Below are positions 52,840-64,000 of a DNA stretch of 64,000 bases, in pieces. Both the position numbers and the translations under genes were made by a program. Under the pieces are notes generated by a model that worked only from the letters and a program-made list of their open reading frames with translations, was not told the origin of the DNA and did no database searches. The DNA is from Lithodes maja. Its lineage: Eukaryota > Arthropoda > Malacostraca > Decapoda > Lithodidae. Numbering within the stretch: the stretch's first letter is position 1; each line of letters opens with the position of its first letter. The stretch is from NCBI GenBank assembly GCA_037953745.1, contig JBAKBP010007643.1, forward strand, positions 1 through 64,000, read 5' to 3'.

Positions 52840-55800
52840 TCTGCTAAATCCAGTGATCGCTCCTATAGCCTGAATGATTGTCTGTACACGGGTCCGTCCC
52901 TGGTCTCTGATCTAGCGCAAATTATGTTGCGCTTCAGATGTCATAAGTTTGCATGGGTCGCCGATATTGAGAAGGCCTTCCTGATGCTTCAACTCCATCG
53001 TGAAGACAGGGACTCGACAAGATTTTTATGGCCACGGGACCCAATGGATCTAGATTCAGAGTATCTGGTCTACAGGCTCAGAGTCGTCTTATTCGGGGCG
53101 ACCTGTTCCCAGTTCCTTCTCAACGCTACTATCTTGCGTCATCTTGAGGAGGCTGGACTAGATCCTGACTTCAAGAATGAGATCAAGCAGGGGATCTATG
53201 TGGACAATCTTCAAGGCACTGGAGACGATGAAGATTTATTGCTCGAAAGATGCTGGGAGATCCGCGATATATTTGCCAAGGCTCATCTATACTTGAGAGA
53301 ATGGGCCACTAATAGTGATCTTTTGAAAGGTCAATTTGCTTCTGACGGTGTAGCTACTGAGAATAGTGAGGTGAAGTTTTTAGGCCACAAATGGGACACT
53401 ACCACAGATTGTATATCCTTCTGTCACACCCAATCGGCAGTGAGCTTATGACCAAGCGAAACTGCTTAAGCTTGTCAGCGAGGTTGTTTGATCCCCTAGG
53501 TTTTTTGCTGCCTGTCACTATCCGTGCTCGTATGTTTTTACAGCAACTGTGGCGGCTAAAACTAGATTGGGACACGCCCCTCCCGACGGAGTTACAAGGC
53601 GGTTGTTTCGGTCGGACCTTTCCACATGTTGCAAGGTCCAACTTAATCGTCAGGTTATTAGTGGTCAACAGGTGGATCTACATGCCTTTTCTGATGCTAG
53701 TAATAGTGCGTACGGTACTGCCATATACATATGCAATGGTAGTGAAGCGACACTGGCTATAGCAAAGGCCAAAGTAGCCCCTATAAAGAAGATTACAGTT
53801 CCTAAATTAGAACTTACTGCATTGCTTCTGTCTGCTCGTCTAATAACGTTTACACTGGATGCTTATACAGACATACTACAGATTAATAACGTCTATGTCT
53901 GGAGCGACAGTCAAATAGCGCTTTCATGGGTACACAGCCAGAAAGTGTTACCTGTTTATGTTTCTAATCGCACTGATGAGATACATAACTTAGTTCCTAC
54001 AGCTAAATTTCGCTATGTGAGCACCAGGGATAACCCCAGTGACATAATTTCCCGGGGGATCTCGGCGCAACAGTTTATGTCGTCCTCTATTTGGTGGCAT
54101 GGACCTCCATGGCTTATATCTCCAACTGAATGGCCTCAGGATTTCAGGGAATGCATATCTGATCCTTCAAGTCGGCCCCAAGATGATGTGTTAAGTAGTT
54201 CGAATGTGAGTACTACACATCAGGATAACAAGTTGGTAGAGTGGGAACGTTACGGCAGCTATGATCAAGTAATACGGGTATTTGCATGGATATACCGTTT
54301 CATTAACAACATGAGAAGTCGGGCTCACGGGTCTTTCCTTAGTGAAGATTCAAAGCATATCAGACTCCATGAATTGAGATCAGCAGAAGCAAAACTAATA
54401 TGTTTAGTACAAAGGGAATCTTATCCTACTGAACATCAAATCCTGAGCAAGGAGTCAAAGGCCAAACCCTCTAACTTAATGAGGCAGCTAGGATTATATA
54501 TGGAAGGAGGCATAATTAAGTGTAGAGGCAGGATACAAAAGGCGGACATTATTGATTCTGCGAAATATCCTGTCCTCCTTAGCTCCTCTCATTTGATTAC
54601 CAAACTGTTGATTCGCCAATGCCATAGGACCTGCCTACATTTTGGCGTAAATTATGTTCTGGCGTATATGCGACAACGTTGGTTGATCCCTAAGATGCGA
54701 CAAGCAATTAAAGGGATCCACAATAGCTGTACTATCTGTAGATTACAGGGTAAGCCTTACTCCCCAGTTGATCTGCCTCCCTTGCCTGAGTTCAGGGTAC
54801 AAAGGACTGAACCATTTCAGGTAACCGGGGTAGACTACACCGGAGCGATTCATGTTAGAGAATCGCCCGGTAATATCATAAAGGTATATGCCATTCTATT
54901 CACATGTGCGGTAACCAGAGCGATTCATATTGAATTGATTGACGACCTATCCAGTGAGGGTTTTTTGCATACTCTAAGACGCTTTGCAGGCCGCAATGGT
55001 TTCCCTCAAATTATTATGAGCGATAATGCGACTTGTTTTGTCGGGGCCTCTAAATATCTCCAGAGTTTAATGGATGACCCGCAGGTTGTGGCTACCCTCA
55101 CTGGAAAGGGTTGTCAGTGGAGATTTATACCAGCACGTGCACCATGGTTCGGGGCGATTTGGGAGAGAACTATCGGTATCGTCAAATCTGCCATGAAGAA
55201 GGTATTAGGAAGGGCACTGGTGACCAGACGGGAGTTGCAAACCATCTTAATAGAAATTGAGATGTCAGTCAACGACAGGCCCTTGACCTATACCTCGGCA
55301 GATGTTGATGACCTCTTACCCATTTCGCCTTCTACGCTAACACGTGGACGAACCCTTAATACCTTTCCTAGATCGTCCGTAAATGACGAAGATCTGCAAG
55401 ACCCTACGTTCGGCAATGCTGACGCCACACGTCGTCGCTTCCAGTATGTAAACAAGGTGTCAGACGATCTATGGAAACGGTGGACCCAAGAATATTTGCT
55501 GTCTCTTCGCGAGCGTCACTCTCATAAGATCAAAGGGACGAATCAACGATGGCCTCGTATCGGGGATATCGTCCTGATTCATGATGAGCGTCCTAGGTTA
55601 TTTTGGAAGCTTGGGAGGATTATCGATTTGTTCCAGGGCATTGATGGTCTTATAAGGGTTGCCAGAATACGAACTTCGACTGGGGTTACTACTCGCCCAG
55701 TCGTAAGGTTATATCCCTTGGAGCAGGATGTAGAACTGCCGGATGATCCTGGCGTCTCTACTGATACCCCTCCGCGGGAGAGTGCTGGTGACAGTGCTCC

Positions 55801-55930
55801 TCAAGGTGGGGCAGCTGATGATGAGAAGGATGATCCTCCTCAGGCTTCAGGTGGTGCTCGTCCCAAAAGGAGGGCGGCTATGAGTTCTGTGGATCTTTGG
55901 AGATCAAAGATCAAACAAGGTGATCTTTGA
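52840..55930 (+). pseudogene. pol: BEL pol: RT, RNase H and integrase, with frame changes
   Basis: RT resumes in frame directly after the Gypsy-2 target duplication: LNDCLYTGPSLVSDL, VADIEKAFLMLQL, FGATCSQFLLNAT and the catalytic GIYVDNLQGTG. After FLGHKWDTTTD the reading moves to a second frame (SARLFDPLGFLLPVTIRARMF, about 53,475-53,535) and then to a third (from about 53,600). There RNase H (LHAFSDASNSAYG, VWSDSQIALSW) is followed by integrase: a finger with CLHFG and CTICR, then the core VTGVDYTG, IMSDNAT and PWFGAIWERT. The stop is at 55,930. Two frame changes break pol, in addition to the one before Gypsy-2. Integrase last is the normal BEL order. Confidence 0.85.
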
Positions 55931-55995
55931 CTTCGATGTCCTTTTTTTGTTCTCTGTACATAGCTCCTGTATATCATTTTTGGTGGCGGGCAATA

Positions 55996-56568
55996 TGTCG
56001 GGAATAGGGTAATGATCCCGACAGGTTTTGGTCCAATAGGACATTTGAATTTGGCGGTATCGTATCGCTTGTACGATTTCGGCTGGTTCTTTGTGTATTG
56101 TAGTTTATTCTTAAGTTAGGTTAAATATTAACTGTAATGTATAAATATCTACATCAGCTCTAGATGTATTATGAAACCAAGTTATGGGTTATAATTATTA
56201 TGAGCCGGCAGCCATATGTAATTTCGCGAAGCGATCGGACGCCGGCCCTTTAGTCTCTCAATCAACACCATACAGCCAACATCTCCTCCCCCGGCTCTGA
56301 CTCAACCCACAGTTCACCATGTGCTACAAATATTAATCTATAACAATATTAACAACAGTCCTACATCACCAGTCCTCTAAGCTAAGTTCATTGTATCGAT
56401 ATTGTATTATGTGAACATTCCTACATGTCATGCAATTGAATTAGCCGCGTGTGGGGGACTGGATTACACCCATCGAATACCTCGTTGGTAATTATATTAT
56501 AACTATTTGTTGGGATATTTCATGTACCAGTGATATGTAATTTAACCTCTTTATCTAAATTCCCGACA
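55996..56568 (+). repeat. BEL right LTR (573 bp)
   Basis: TGTCGGGA...TCCCGACA. It contains CCTCTAAGCTAAG, the unoccupied site of the hAT insertion. Followed by the CTATG target duplication. Confidence 0.95.
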
Positions 56569-56573
56569 CTATG

Positions 56574-56620
56574 GATGAAGAAGTGCGGGAGAGGGTACAA
56601 CAGGGGAAGAGGGTTGTAGG
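56574..56620 (+). pseudogene. LINE-B segment 3 (47 bp)
   Basis: Reads the residues DEEVRERVQQGKRVVG, continuing SVLSKDGTM of segment 2 across the BEL target site. It ends with GTAGG (56,616-56,620), the Copia target. Confidence 0.85.
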
Positions 56621-56857
56621 TGTTAACATAGGCAAATATGTTAATGTGTGTGGGAGTGCAAACTGGTTATATATGTGAGCAGACGATCGACACAGGAGTT
56701 TGCCCAACTAGTTTCCCGCCAAATTGCGTGGTCTACTATATGCTGACGTGTAAGATATGACGTCACAGCCGGACCGATTAGGCGGGCTAGCTGTCAGGAC
56801 GGAGCCAGTCGTTTACATACGGGTGAGTGGTGAACACGGCCATTGAGCTAATTAACA
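56621..56857 (+). repeat. Copia 5' LTR (237 bp)
   Basis: Carries seven extra bases (ATGTGAG-type insert near 56,675) relative to the 3' LTR and a few substitutions. Confidence 0.92.
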
Positions 56858-56858
56858 T

Positions 56859-56870
56859 TGGTAGCAGAGC
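56859..56870 (+). promoter_or_regulatory. Copia primer-binding site
   Basis: TGGTAGCAGAGC, one base after the LTR, complementary to the 3' end expected of initiator-Met tRNA. Confidence 0.75.
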
Positions 56871-56885
56871 GTAGTTAGGAAAACA

Positions 56886-59800
56886 ATGGCGTGTTCAACT
56901 AAGTGGGCACCGATACTGGAGAATGAGGATGGGTATGAAAACTGGAAAAAAGATATAAACATTTGGTGTGAGTTGACAGATTTGGCCAAGAAAAAACAGG
57001 CATTGGCGATCCACTTGTCTCTAACAGGGCGGGCAAGAGAGGCCTCGTCTGAAATTCCCCACCGCGGACTTAAACAAAGACGACGGAGTTGAAGTATTGT
57101 TAAAGAAGCTTGATGAGTTGTTACTGGTGGACAAAGGAAGACGGAAGTTTGCGGCGTTCCATGACATTTATAATCTACGGCGGCCTAGTGACATGAATAT
57201 GCGTACCTTCGTGTCTAAGTTTGAGCATACGTATTTTAAATGTTCGGAACAGGATATGACATTACCGGATGCAGTAAAGGCCTTTATGCTGTTGTCCGCT
57301 TGTAATTTGTCTGATAATGAAAGACAGTTGGCCATGTCTGCAGTTACTGAAGTGAGTTATGAACAATTATGAAGTCAGGTCTGTGCCGTATTTTTGGTGG
57401 TGAGACAGCAGCTGTTGGGACAAGTGTTGTGAATGTTAAAAGTGAACCTGTCTTTGTTACTGAAGGTAAAAGTGACATGAAGGAAGAGGAAGCATTGTAT
57501 ACAGGCGGTGTGGGTCGAGCACGGCCTTTAGCTAGAAGAGGTGCTATGAGAAGCCGTGGTAGAGGTTTTAATCATAGATATGGCAGGAAACAAAATCCTT
57601 TGGGGCCCGATGGTAGAGTGTCAAAATGTGCAGTTTGTGGTTCAAAATTTCATTGGGCTAGAGATTGTCCTGATGCGTATGAGAATAAGGGGAATTCTTG
57701 TGAAAAAGATGATGCGGAAGAGACAGTGCATTTATCCATGTTTATGGGTTATGCTGGTGAGGATGACAAGCACAGTGGATAGTTGCAGAAGCTTGTTGAT
57801 GAAGCTAAGGGTTGTGTTGTACTGGATACTGGATGTTCTACAACTGTGTGTGGATCGGAATGGATTGAAAATACTTCATGAGTTAAGTGATTATGAAAAA
57901 GCTCAAATTATCGAAGGCACTTCAACTTCGACTTTTACATTTGCGGATGGAGCCACAGTGCCATCGATGAAGCGAGTGACCTTGCCATGCCAGGCGGGCG
58001 ATGTGCGTGCGACTATCGTGACGGATGTGGTAGAGTGTAACGTTCCTTTGCTTTTGAGTAAAAAGTCAATGAAAAAGGTGAAAATGGTGTTGGATTTTGA
58101 GACGGACAGGTGAGAGTTTGTGAACAAGACATTCGTTTGGAGTCTACGTCATCGGGACACTATCTGTTGCCCATTTCGTTCTGAGTAGGCCAGAAATCCA
58201 GGAGTATGGTTACACTGGCATCATTAGAAACCGGTGGAAAAGGAACTGCACTGAAGCTTCGTAGACAGTTTGGTCACCCTACGTCAGCTAAGCTATTGAA
58301 ACTTGTGAAGGATGCGGGAATTAACAATGCTGACTTGGAACGGTCAATAAGTGAAGTGTCTGAAAACTGTGAAGTTTGTTGCAAATTCAAGAAGGTTAGG
58401 CCTCGTCCTGTGGTGTGCCTGCCTATGGCGAATAAATTTAATGAGACTGTGGCTATGGACTTAAATATTTGGGGGAGACAGTATTTTTTGGTTATGGTTG
58501 ACTTGGCCACAAGATATTGCAGTGCGGTAGTAATTAATGATAAGTGTGCCTCTACCATCCTTCATGGAGTGTTTCGGAGCTGGATTACTGTATTTGGCCC
58601 ACCAAGGAGGTTTCTTACCGATAAAGGGGGTGAATTTAACAATGCTGATATGCGTACGCTTGGTGAGGCTTTTAACATAAAGATTATGGCCACAGCTGCT
58701 GAGAGCCCTTGGAGTAATGGGGTTTGTGAACGTAAGAATGCGGTGATAGGTGATACTGTGAGGAAAATCATGGCAGATACAAGTTGTAACTTAGAGGTGG
58801 CTTTGGCTTGGGCGATTTCTGCGAGGAATGCCCTTACGAACTATTCGGGCTTCTCGCCTAACCAGCTTGTTTTTGGCTACAACCCTGTGCTTCCTAGTGT
58901 CTGGGCCAATGATCCTCCTGCATTGGGGACGCCTCCATCCTGCATTGTGAGAGATAACCTGAATGCTCTTCACACGGCGAGACAGGAATTTCTGAGGATA
59001 GAATCCTGTGAGCGGTTGACCAGGGCTTTGCGGCACAACGTGCGCCCGAGTGATTCGAACATTGTACAGAATGGTGATGACGTATTTTATAAGAGAAATG
59101 ACGGTCATGAGTGGCACGGCCCTGGTATCGTCATCGGCAGAGATGGGAAGCAAGTTTTGGTAAGACACGGGGGCATCTATGTGAGGGCTCACGAGTGTCG
59201 TATAGCGCCGGCTCCGGGAAGGGATACAATGGTTGAGGTTTCCAATGCTGAGTTGGGCGAGAAGGAATCCAGTGAAGAGTCTTCGGGAGCTGTGTCGCAA
59301 TACCCTCCAGATGATGAGTCCGAGGATGGTGACATGGTGGACCTTCAGCCGGCGGGAGCTGGTACATCTGGTGTTCAGGCTTCTAAGATCAAGATTGGCC
59401 AGCGGATTAGAGGTATTCATGCAGAGAGTGGGGCGTCGGTGTCTGGAAAAATTGTGAGTCGTGCCGGCAAAGCAACTGGGCAGTATAAAAATTGTTACAA
59501 CTTACAAAGAGACTCTGATGGTGGCATTGGCTGGATGGATGTGCAGAAGGATTTTAGCACTTGGGAAGTGGTAGATGATGATGTTGAAATGTTGATTCTG
59601 TTCCATTCTGAGGATGTTTTAAAGGCCAAGGACAGTGAGATTGAGAACTGGAGGGGTAATGATGTGTACGAGGAAGTTAATGACGTTGGACAAGATACTA
59701 TTTCTGTCCGTTGGGTGATGACTGAGAAAATAAAGAATGGCAAGCCGGTTGTTAATGCACGTCTGGTAGCCAGAGGATTCGAGGAGGACACTGGATTTAC

Positions 59801-61056
59801 GAAAGGACTTGCCTACGTGTTCGAAGGAAGCGGTACGTCTGGCTCTTGCGTTTGCCTCAGGTAACCAGTGGGTTTGTCACTCTATGGATGTGAAGGTGGC
59901 CTATCTGCAAGGGAACATGATTGAACGAGTGATTTATCTACGCCCTCCTCCAGAGTATGCTGATGGTAGGCTGTGGAGGTGGAAGACAGTTTACGGTCTA
60001 TGTGATGTTGCCAGGTACTGGTATCTGCGGGTTAAGGATCAGCTGTTGTGTCTTGGAGCTCAAATGTCATCCTTGGATTCAGGATTGTTCTTCTGGAGTA
60101 ATAGGGGCAACGTTGATGGCATCATATGTATATACGTGGACGATTTTCTCTGGGCCGGCACACAGGAATTTGAGCGACACGTGATAGAACCAGTGAGTCA
60201 GGCGTTCCTGGTTGGCAGCTCGGAGTCAAGAGCTTTTAGATATGTGGGTTTGAACATCATATCTGAAAGCGATGGCAGCATAACTCTTGATCAGTTCCAG
60301 TACGCTTCATCCTTGTTGCCAATCACAATCAGCAGCCAGCGAGCACTGGTAAAAATGGGAAAATTGTCTGAATCAGAGAAGCCTGAGTATAGAGCATTAA
60401 TTGGCCAGTTGAATTGGATAGCCACTCACACTAGGCCTGACATCGCCTTTGATGTGTGTGAGTTAACTGTGGCCAGAAAAGAAGCTACTGTTGCAGAATT
60501 ACTCAGGCTCAACAAGGTGATTGACAGGGTGAAGACAGATAACATGAAACTGTATATTCCTAGATTGGGACCCATCCATGACTGCCATCTGGAATGTTTC
60601 TCGGATGCTTCGTTTGTCAACCTCGCAGGTAACGGTTCCCAGGGTGGCTTTGTGATCTTTCTGCGAGATGCCGATGATAAGAGATGCCCTATATTTTGGC
60701 AGACTAGGAAGATACGAAGAGTCGTCAAGTCCACTTTATCTGCAGAGACGCTAGCATTACTTGAGTGTGCGGAAGCTGCTGTTTACCTCTCCAGCATTTT
60801 AAGTGAAATATCTGGGGGTGGAAGCTACAGAATAAAATGTTATGTGGATAATAAGAGTTTAGTAGATGCACTTCACTCATGCAAAAGTGTGGACAACAGG
60901 AGATTGAGGATCGACACTGCAGTGCTGCGGGACATGGTGGACAGGGGAGAAATTGAAGAGGTATCTTGGGTGGTGACGTCACAGCAACTGGCTGATTGCT
61001 TGACGAAAAAAGGCGCCTCACCCGGGCGGCTGCGGGCTGCAGTCAGCCGGGATTAA
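56886..61056 (+). pseudogene. gag-pol: Copia Gag-Pol with several frame changes
   Basis: Starts MACSTKWAPILENEDGYENW. Gag carries a knuckle CAVCGSKFHWARDC (about 57,627-57,668). A TAG at 57,780-57,782 in the same frame precedes the protease LDTGCSTTVCG. Integrase follows: QFGHPTSAKLL with CEVCCKF, and the core AMDLNIWG, TDKGGEFNN and ESPWSNGVCERKN. RT begins with SVRWVMTEKIKNG and, after a frame change near 59,815, has MDVKVAYLQG, the catalytic IYVDDFLWAG and a Copia RNase H (FSDASFVN, STLSAETLALLE, YVDNKSLVDAL). I count at least four frame changes (about 57,055, 57,365, 57,880 and 59,815) plus uncertain joins near 58,113-58,206, so it is defective. Confidence 0.85.
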
Positions 61057-61164
61057 ATGGGATAACTTCTTTGTGGTATCACATATCTGTATGTGGGTGT
61101 ACTACATACCAAGAAGGGCGAGTGTGATTTACATGTCACCCACATTAAAAGAAGAGGACGAGAG

Positions 61165-61394
61165 TGTTAACATAGGCAAATATGTTAATGTGTGTGGGAG
61201 TGCAAACTGGTTATATCAGACGATCGACACAGGAGTTTGCCCAACTAGTTTCCCGCCAAATTGCGTGGTCTACTATATGCTGACGTGTAAGAGATGACAT
61301 CACAGCCGGACCAATTAGGCGGGCTAGCTGTCAGGACGGAGCCAGTCATTTACATACGGGTGAGTGGTGAACACGGCCATTGAGCTAATTAACA
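61165..61394 (+). repeat. Copia 3' LTR (230 bp)
   Basis: Partner of 56,621-56,857, followed directly by GTAGG and LINE-B. Confidence 0.92.
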
Positions 61395-61399
61395 GTAGG

Positions 61400-61910
61400 A
61401 ACGCTAAAAGCAGTAACAAGAAATAGGGTGGTCAGTATGGAAGTGAAGAAGTCCTTGCATGACAGTGTGGTAATCCCAACACTGACTTACGGAAGCGAAG
61501 CATGGACGTTGGTTGAGAGACTCAGACCAAGAGTGAGAGCAGTGGAAATGAATTACTTAAGGAGTGCATGCGGAGTTACATGGAGGGATAGACAGACTAA
61601 TGAGGAAGTAAGAAGGAGGTGTGGTGTGGAGGTAGATGTGCTGGAAAGTGTGAAAAGGAACAACTTGAGATGGTTCGGCCATATGGAACATATAGAAAGC
61701 GAGAGAATGACTAAGAGGGTGTACGAGAGCGAGGTGGAGGGACAGAGAGAGAGAGGTAGACCGAATGAGAGGTGGAAGGATGGAGTGAGGAAGTACATGA
61801 ACGAAGGCGATGCTGGTTGGGGGGAGGGGCGTCGACTGACTGGGGACAGAGGTGCATGGGGGCGGTTCGTTCGTGGCCACCCCTTCGGGGATCACGACGT
61901 CAGGCAATAG
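61400..61910 (+). pseudogene. LINE-B segment 4 (RT C-terminus and 3' end)
   Basis: After the Copia target the reading goes on with RNRVVSMEVKKSL, VVIPTLTYGSEAWTLVERL, LRSACGVTWRDRQTNEEVRR and LRWFGHMEHI, ending at TAG 61,908. These motifs are homologous to, but not the same family as, the fragment at 1192-1840. The element ends in a (TAGA)n tail (61,906-61,921). Together the four segments form one LINE spread over 35 kb. Confidence 0.88.
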
Positions 61911-61995
61911 ATAGATAGATAGGATACAATAGGGGGTTGAAGCCCCCCTCACCCCCCCATGACTTATTATCATCATCATATATATGTACAGTATA

Positions 61996-62120
61996 TGGAT
62001 GTTGGTGGTGCTGGTTGGGAGGAGGGGCGTCGACTGACATGGGGGCGGTTCGTTCATGGCCACCCATTTGGGGATCACGGCTTCAGGCAATAGATAGATA
62101 GATAGATAGATAGATATATA
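61996..62120 (+). repeat. Second LINE-B 3' end with (GATA)n tail
   Basis: GGGGCGTCGACTGAC, GGGGGCGGTTCGTTC and CAGGCAATAGATAGATAG match 61,825-61,918, ending in a longer (TAGA)n and a (TA)n run. A short, severely 5'-truncated copy. Confidence 0.85.
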
Positions 62121-62129
62121 TATATATAT

Positions 62130-62456
62130 TGCCAGCTGGGGGGCAAATAATAAGTACGCCGCGGCCCAATCATACCACGGCCCAGTCATGCCGCGGCCCG
62201 ACCGACTGTACACCAACTACAGTACTGGATTTTCACCACTTATAATCTCACATTTCCTGATACTCCATTTCCAAGGAGAAATTGAAGTGCATGTTTTGAA
62301 TATTGTTGTCTTGCATAGTTGTTATTTAGTTAAGTAGAGCAGATTAACCACATGACTTGTTAATATACAGTACAAGGTATTCTGAATAAATCCAAAGGGT
62401 CTAGCTTATGCATCTATACCAGAACAGAATAATAAAAACTGATTAATGCAATCTAA
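62130..62456. other. No recognisable feature
   Basis: Starts with GCCGCGGCCC repeated three times loosely (62,158-62,200), then AT-rich sequence without coding. Confidence 0.4.
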
Positions 62457-62460
62457 TTAA

Positions 62461-62671
62461 CCCCTTCTGTACCGGCGACGTCTTTGTAAGTTTATTCTGG
62501 CTATACAGTATTTAGACGATTTTGTGCAGTTTACGAAGGATCTGTGATAGTAAAATGGCTAAGTGAGATAGTTCGAAGCCTTTTAATTTGCTGGAGTCCC
62601 TTTTTAAACTGAATAAAACATCTAATAGTAGCCAGAATAAAGTAAACAAGACGTCGCCAGTACAGAAGGGG
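62461..62671. mobile_element. TTAA-flanked MITE, 211 bp (family CCCTTCTGTAC, copy 3)
   Basis: TTAA lies at 62,457-62,460 and 62,672-62,675. CCCCTTCTGTACCGGCGACG is mirrored by CGTCGCCAGTACAGAAGGGG. It is the best preserved of the three copies. Confidence 0.88.
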
Positions 62672-62899
62672 TTAATAATATAGCTGTCAACAACGCAGTG
62701 ATCTACATATTGTCAGATGTCTCGGTTCCCGAGGGAGGTGGTACTGATAATGATTGAAAATAATGCATTATACTATACTGTAGTCTGTTCATTCTAGGTT
62801 GGGCAGAAATCCTAACCCCTAACCTCTCATAACTCAAAATGGACTAGAGTAATCGAGCTAATATTTCTACCAAATAGGAATACAGTACTTGGTTAAGCA

Positions 62900-63720
62900 A
62901 TTTTTTTTTTTTTTTTTTTTAAGAGACAATGAACGGAGGAAGGAAAAACAGATAAAACAAAAAGGTCCATGTGCCTAAAGGCATCCTCCATTCATAAAAT
63001 GTTTGTAACAACTGCATTTAAACTTTTGTAGATTGTAAGTTTGTGGAAAGCAACTCCAGGGAAGTGAATTCCAAAGAGTAGTAGTTCTAGGGATAAATGA
63101 ATTTTGATAAGCAGAAGTTCTGCATTGTGGAGGAGAAAGTGTAAATTCATGGACGCTCTCAGCTGCCCTAGTTCTACGGGGAAAGATGTGGAGAGGCGGC
63201 ACAATTGAAGCAAGTTTCTCGGAACAATTGCTGTGAAAATATCTGTAGAATAATGCAAGGGATGCAACGTTTCTTCGTATGGATAATGTAGGAAGGTCCT
63301 GTGTGATTGCAGGGTTATTGATTAATCTAATAGCTTTATTTTGAATTTTGTCCAACTGCCTCAATGCAACCACTCCACTTCCACTCCACAGAGGTGAACA
63401 GTAATCCATCTGAGAACGCACATGACTTTTATATATTACGGCCAACTGCTCGTCAGTGAAGAATTCTCGAACTCTGTACAGGAGTCCCAGTTTTTTAGAG
63501 GCATTCTTAGCAATGCTTCTAACATAATGTGTCCAGCTCAAGTTAGTAGTTAATGTTACACCGAGAATGTCAATACTAGGAGAAGTGGGAATATTTACAT
63601 CATTAAAAAATATATGGGAGTCAGTGAGATTCTGTTGGTTAGAAAATTGAATGCACTTGGTTTTCTGTGCATTAAAGGAAACTAGATTCTTTTGTCCCCA
63701 TTCATCAATTCTAGAAAGGT
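62900..63720 (-). pseudogene. LINE RT C-terminal fragment with poly(A) tail (Jockey/CR1-like)
   Basis: On the minus strand, from about 63,720: CIQFSNQQNLT, then from 63,541 WTHYVRSIAKNASKKLGLLYRVREFF, MDYCSPLWSG, RLINNPAIT, RRNVASLALFYRYFH and FIPRTTTLWNSLPWSCFPQTYNLQ. These are the thumb and C-terminal motifs of LINE proteins often annotated as mobile element jockey in arthropods. The RT catalytic box is absent (5' truncation). After the stop at 62,975 comes a short 3' UTR and a poly(A) tail (T run 62,900-62,921), which marks the true 3' end. Confidence 0.85.
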
Positions 63721-64000
63721 CCTGGTTCAGAGAAATTGCAGTGTTTATTTTTGAATTTATAAGATCGGTTGGGTGAAAGAATTGGTAAATGTGAAGGAAC
63801 TGTGGAATGTTGAGTCATCTGCGTAGGAATGTATTGGATTATGAGTGGTAGATATAAGGTAAGTGTCACACTATGCCGATTTAAGTGCCGACACTCCACG
63901 ACTTAAGGGTCGGGAGTAGGTCTTTGCCTACATCGCCCCGCGACGTGGGTGGGCGCCAACTCAAGAGAGCCGTCGGGAGAGGTCGTCAGGGGCCTCAGGA
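63721..64000. other. No recognisable feature
   Basis: The last 280 bases. The first part may still be LINE sequence further upstream on the minus strand. The final 100 bases are GC-rich with no motif I can name. Confidence 0.35.

Larger units (their letters stand above)
28330..56568 (+). mobile_element. BEL/Pao LTR retrotransposon, split by a hAT and a Gypsy element
   Basis: The two LTRs are each 573 bp once the inserted hAT is discounted, with ends TGTCGGGA...TCC(C/T)GACA; I see only about two differences between them. The target CTATG lies at 28,325-28,329 and 56,569-56,573. The order Gag-PR-RT-RH-IN and the Gag Cys/His triplet are BEL/Pao. A primer-binding candidate TGGTCCTTCGTGCC lies at 41,938. 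The LTR identity says recent insertion, yet pol has at least three frame changes. Confidence 0.9.
56621..61394 (+). mobile_element. Ty1/Copia LTR retrotransposon, decayed
   Basis: LTRs lie at 56,621-56,857 (237 bp) and 61,165-61,394 (230 bp), with ends TGTTAACATAGG...TAATTAACA. The TSD GTAGG lies at 56,616-56,620 and 61,395-61,399. The PBS TGGTAGCAGAGC (56,859-56,870) fits initiator-Met tRNA priming, and the polypurine stretch AAAAGAAGAGGACGAGAG precedes the 3' LTR. The order PR-IN-RT-RH is Copia. Crustacean Copia elements are mostly of the GalEa clade; membership here is untested. Confidence 0.92.

Overview
The window is eukaryotic and almost wholly made of transposable elements. I recognise no host protein-coding gene. 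Short (TTAGG)n runs (the arthropod telomere motif), BEL/Pao, Copia and Gypsy retroelements, several LINE families, hAT and pogo/Tigger-type DNA elements and many TTAA-flanked MITEs suggest an arthropod; a decapod crustacean is my best guess, by inference only.

Layout. Bases 1-392 are a 45-bp tandem repeat, followed by a tRNA-like SINE head and a LINE 3' end. Bases 2,270-11,120 are a field of small non-autonomous DNA elements: five of about 205-237 bp, two of about 480 bp and three hairpin elements of 327-381 bp, all at TTAA sites, plus two of about 680 bp with 8-bp target-site duplications (TSDs). Bases 11,615-12,588 are a 324-bp tandem repeat. Bases 14,972-20,758 are a complete DNA transposon with 49-bp terminal inverted repeats (TIRs), a 9-bp TSD and two ORFs overlapping by ATGA: a zinc-finger/DDE-like protein of 1,046 aa and an XPG/PIN-like nuclease with a Cys-rich tail of 524 aa. 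The closest known superfamily is probably Academ. A matching unoccupied site lies at 9,382-9,411. Bases 21,317-26,560 hold LINE remains, including one with endonuclease, RT and RNase H (22,092-25,567).

Bases 27,027-61,910 are a nested stack of insertions whose borders can nearly all be read. One LINE (LINE-B) is split by a Tigger-like element (TA TSD), a BEL/Pao element (CTATG TSD) and a Copia element (GTAGG TSD). The BEL left LTR carries a hAT transposon (CTCTAAGC TSD), whose transposase gene carries an intact 9.2-kb Gypsy (ACAT TSD). The BEL pol gene carries a second Gypsy (CTGC TSD). Both Gypsy elements have integrase upstream of RT/RNase H, the Copia-like order known from Gmr1-type Gypsy elements. 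The first keeps one open 1,701-aa Gag-Pol ORF and nearly identical 1,808-bp LTRs. The second has lost its RT but keeps one open 1,180-aa frame.

The end of the window holds a second 3' end of LINE-B, a further TTAA MITE and a poly(A)-tailed LINE fragment. The elements do not work together as a pathway. Possible functional links are trans-mobilisation: Gypsy-1 could supply RT to Gypsy-2, and the MITEs depend on transposases not seen here. All assignments come from reading motifs and repeat borders by eye; no database search was run.
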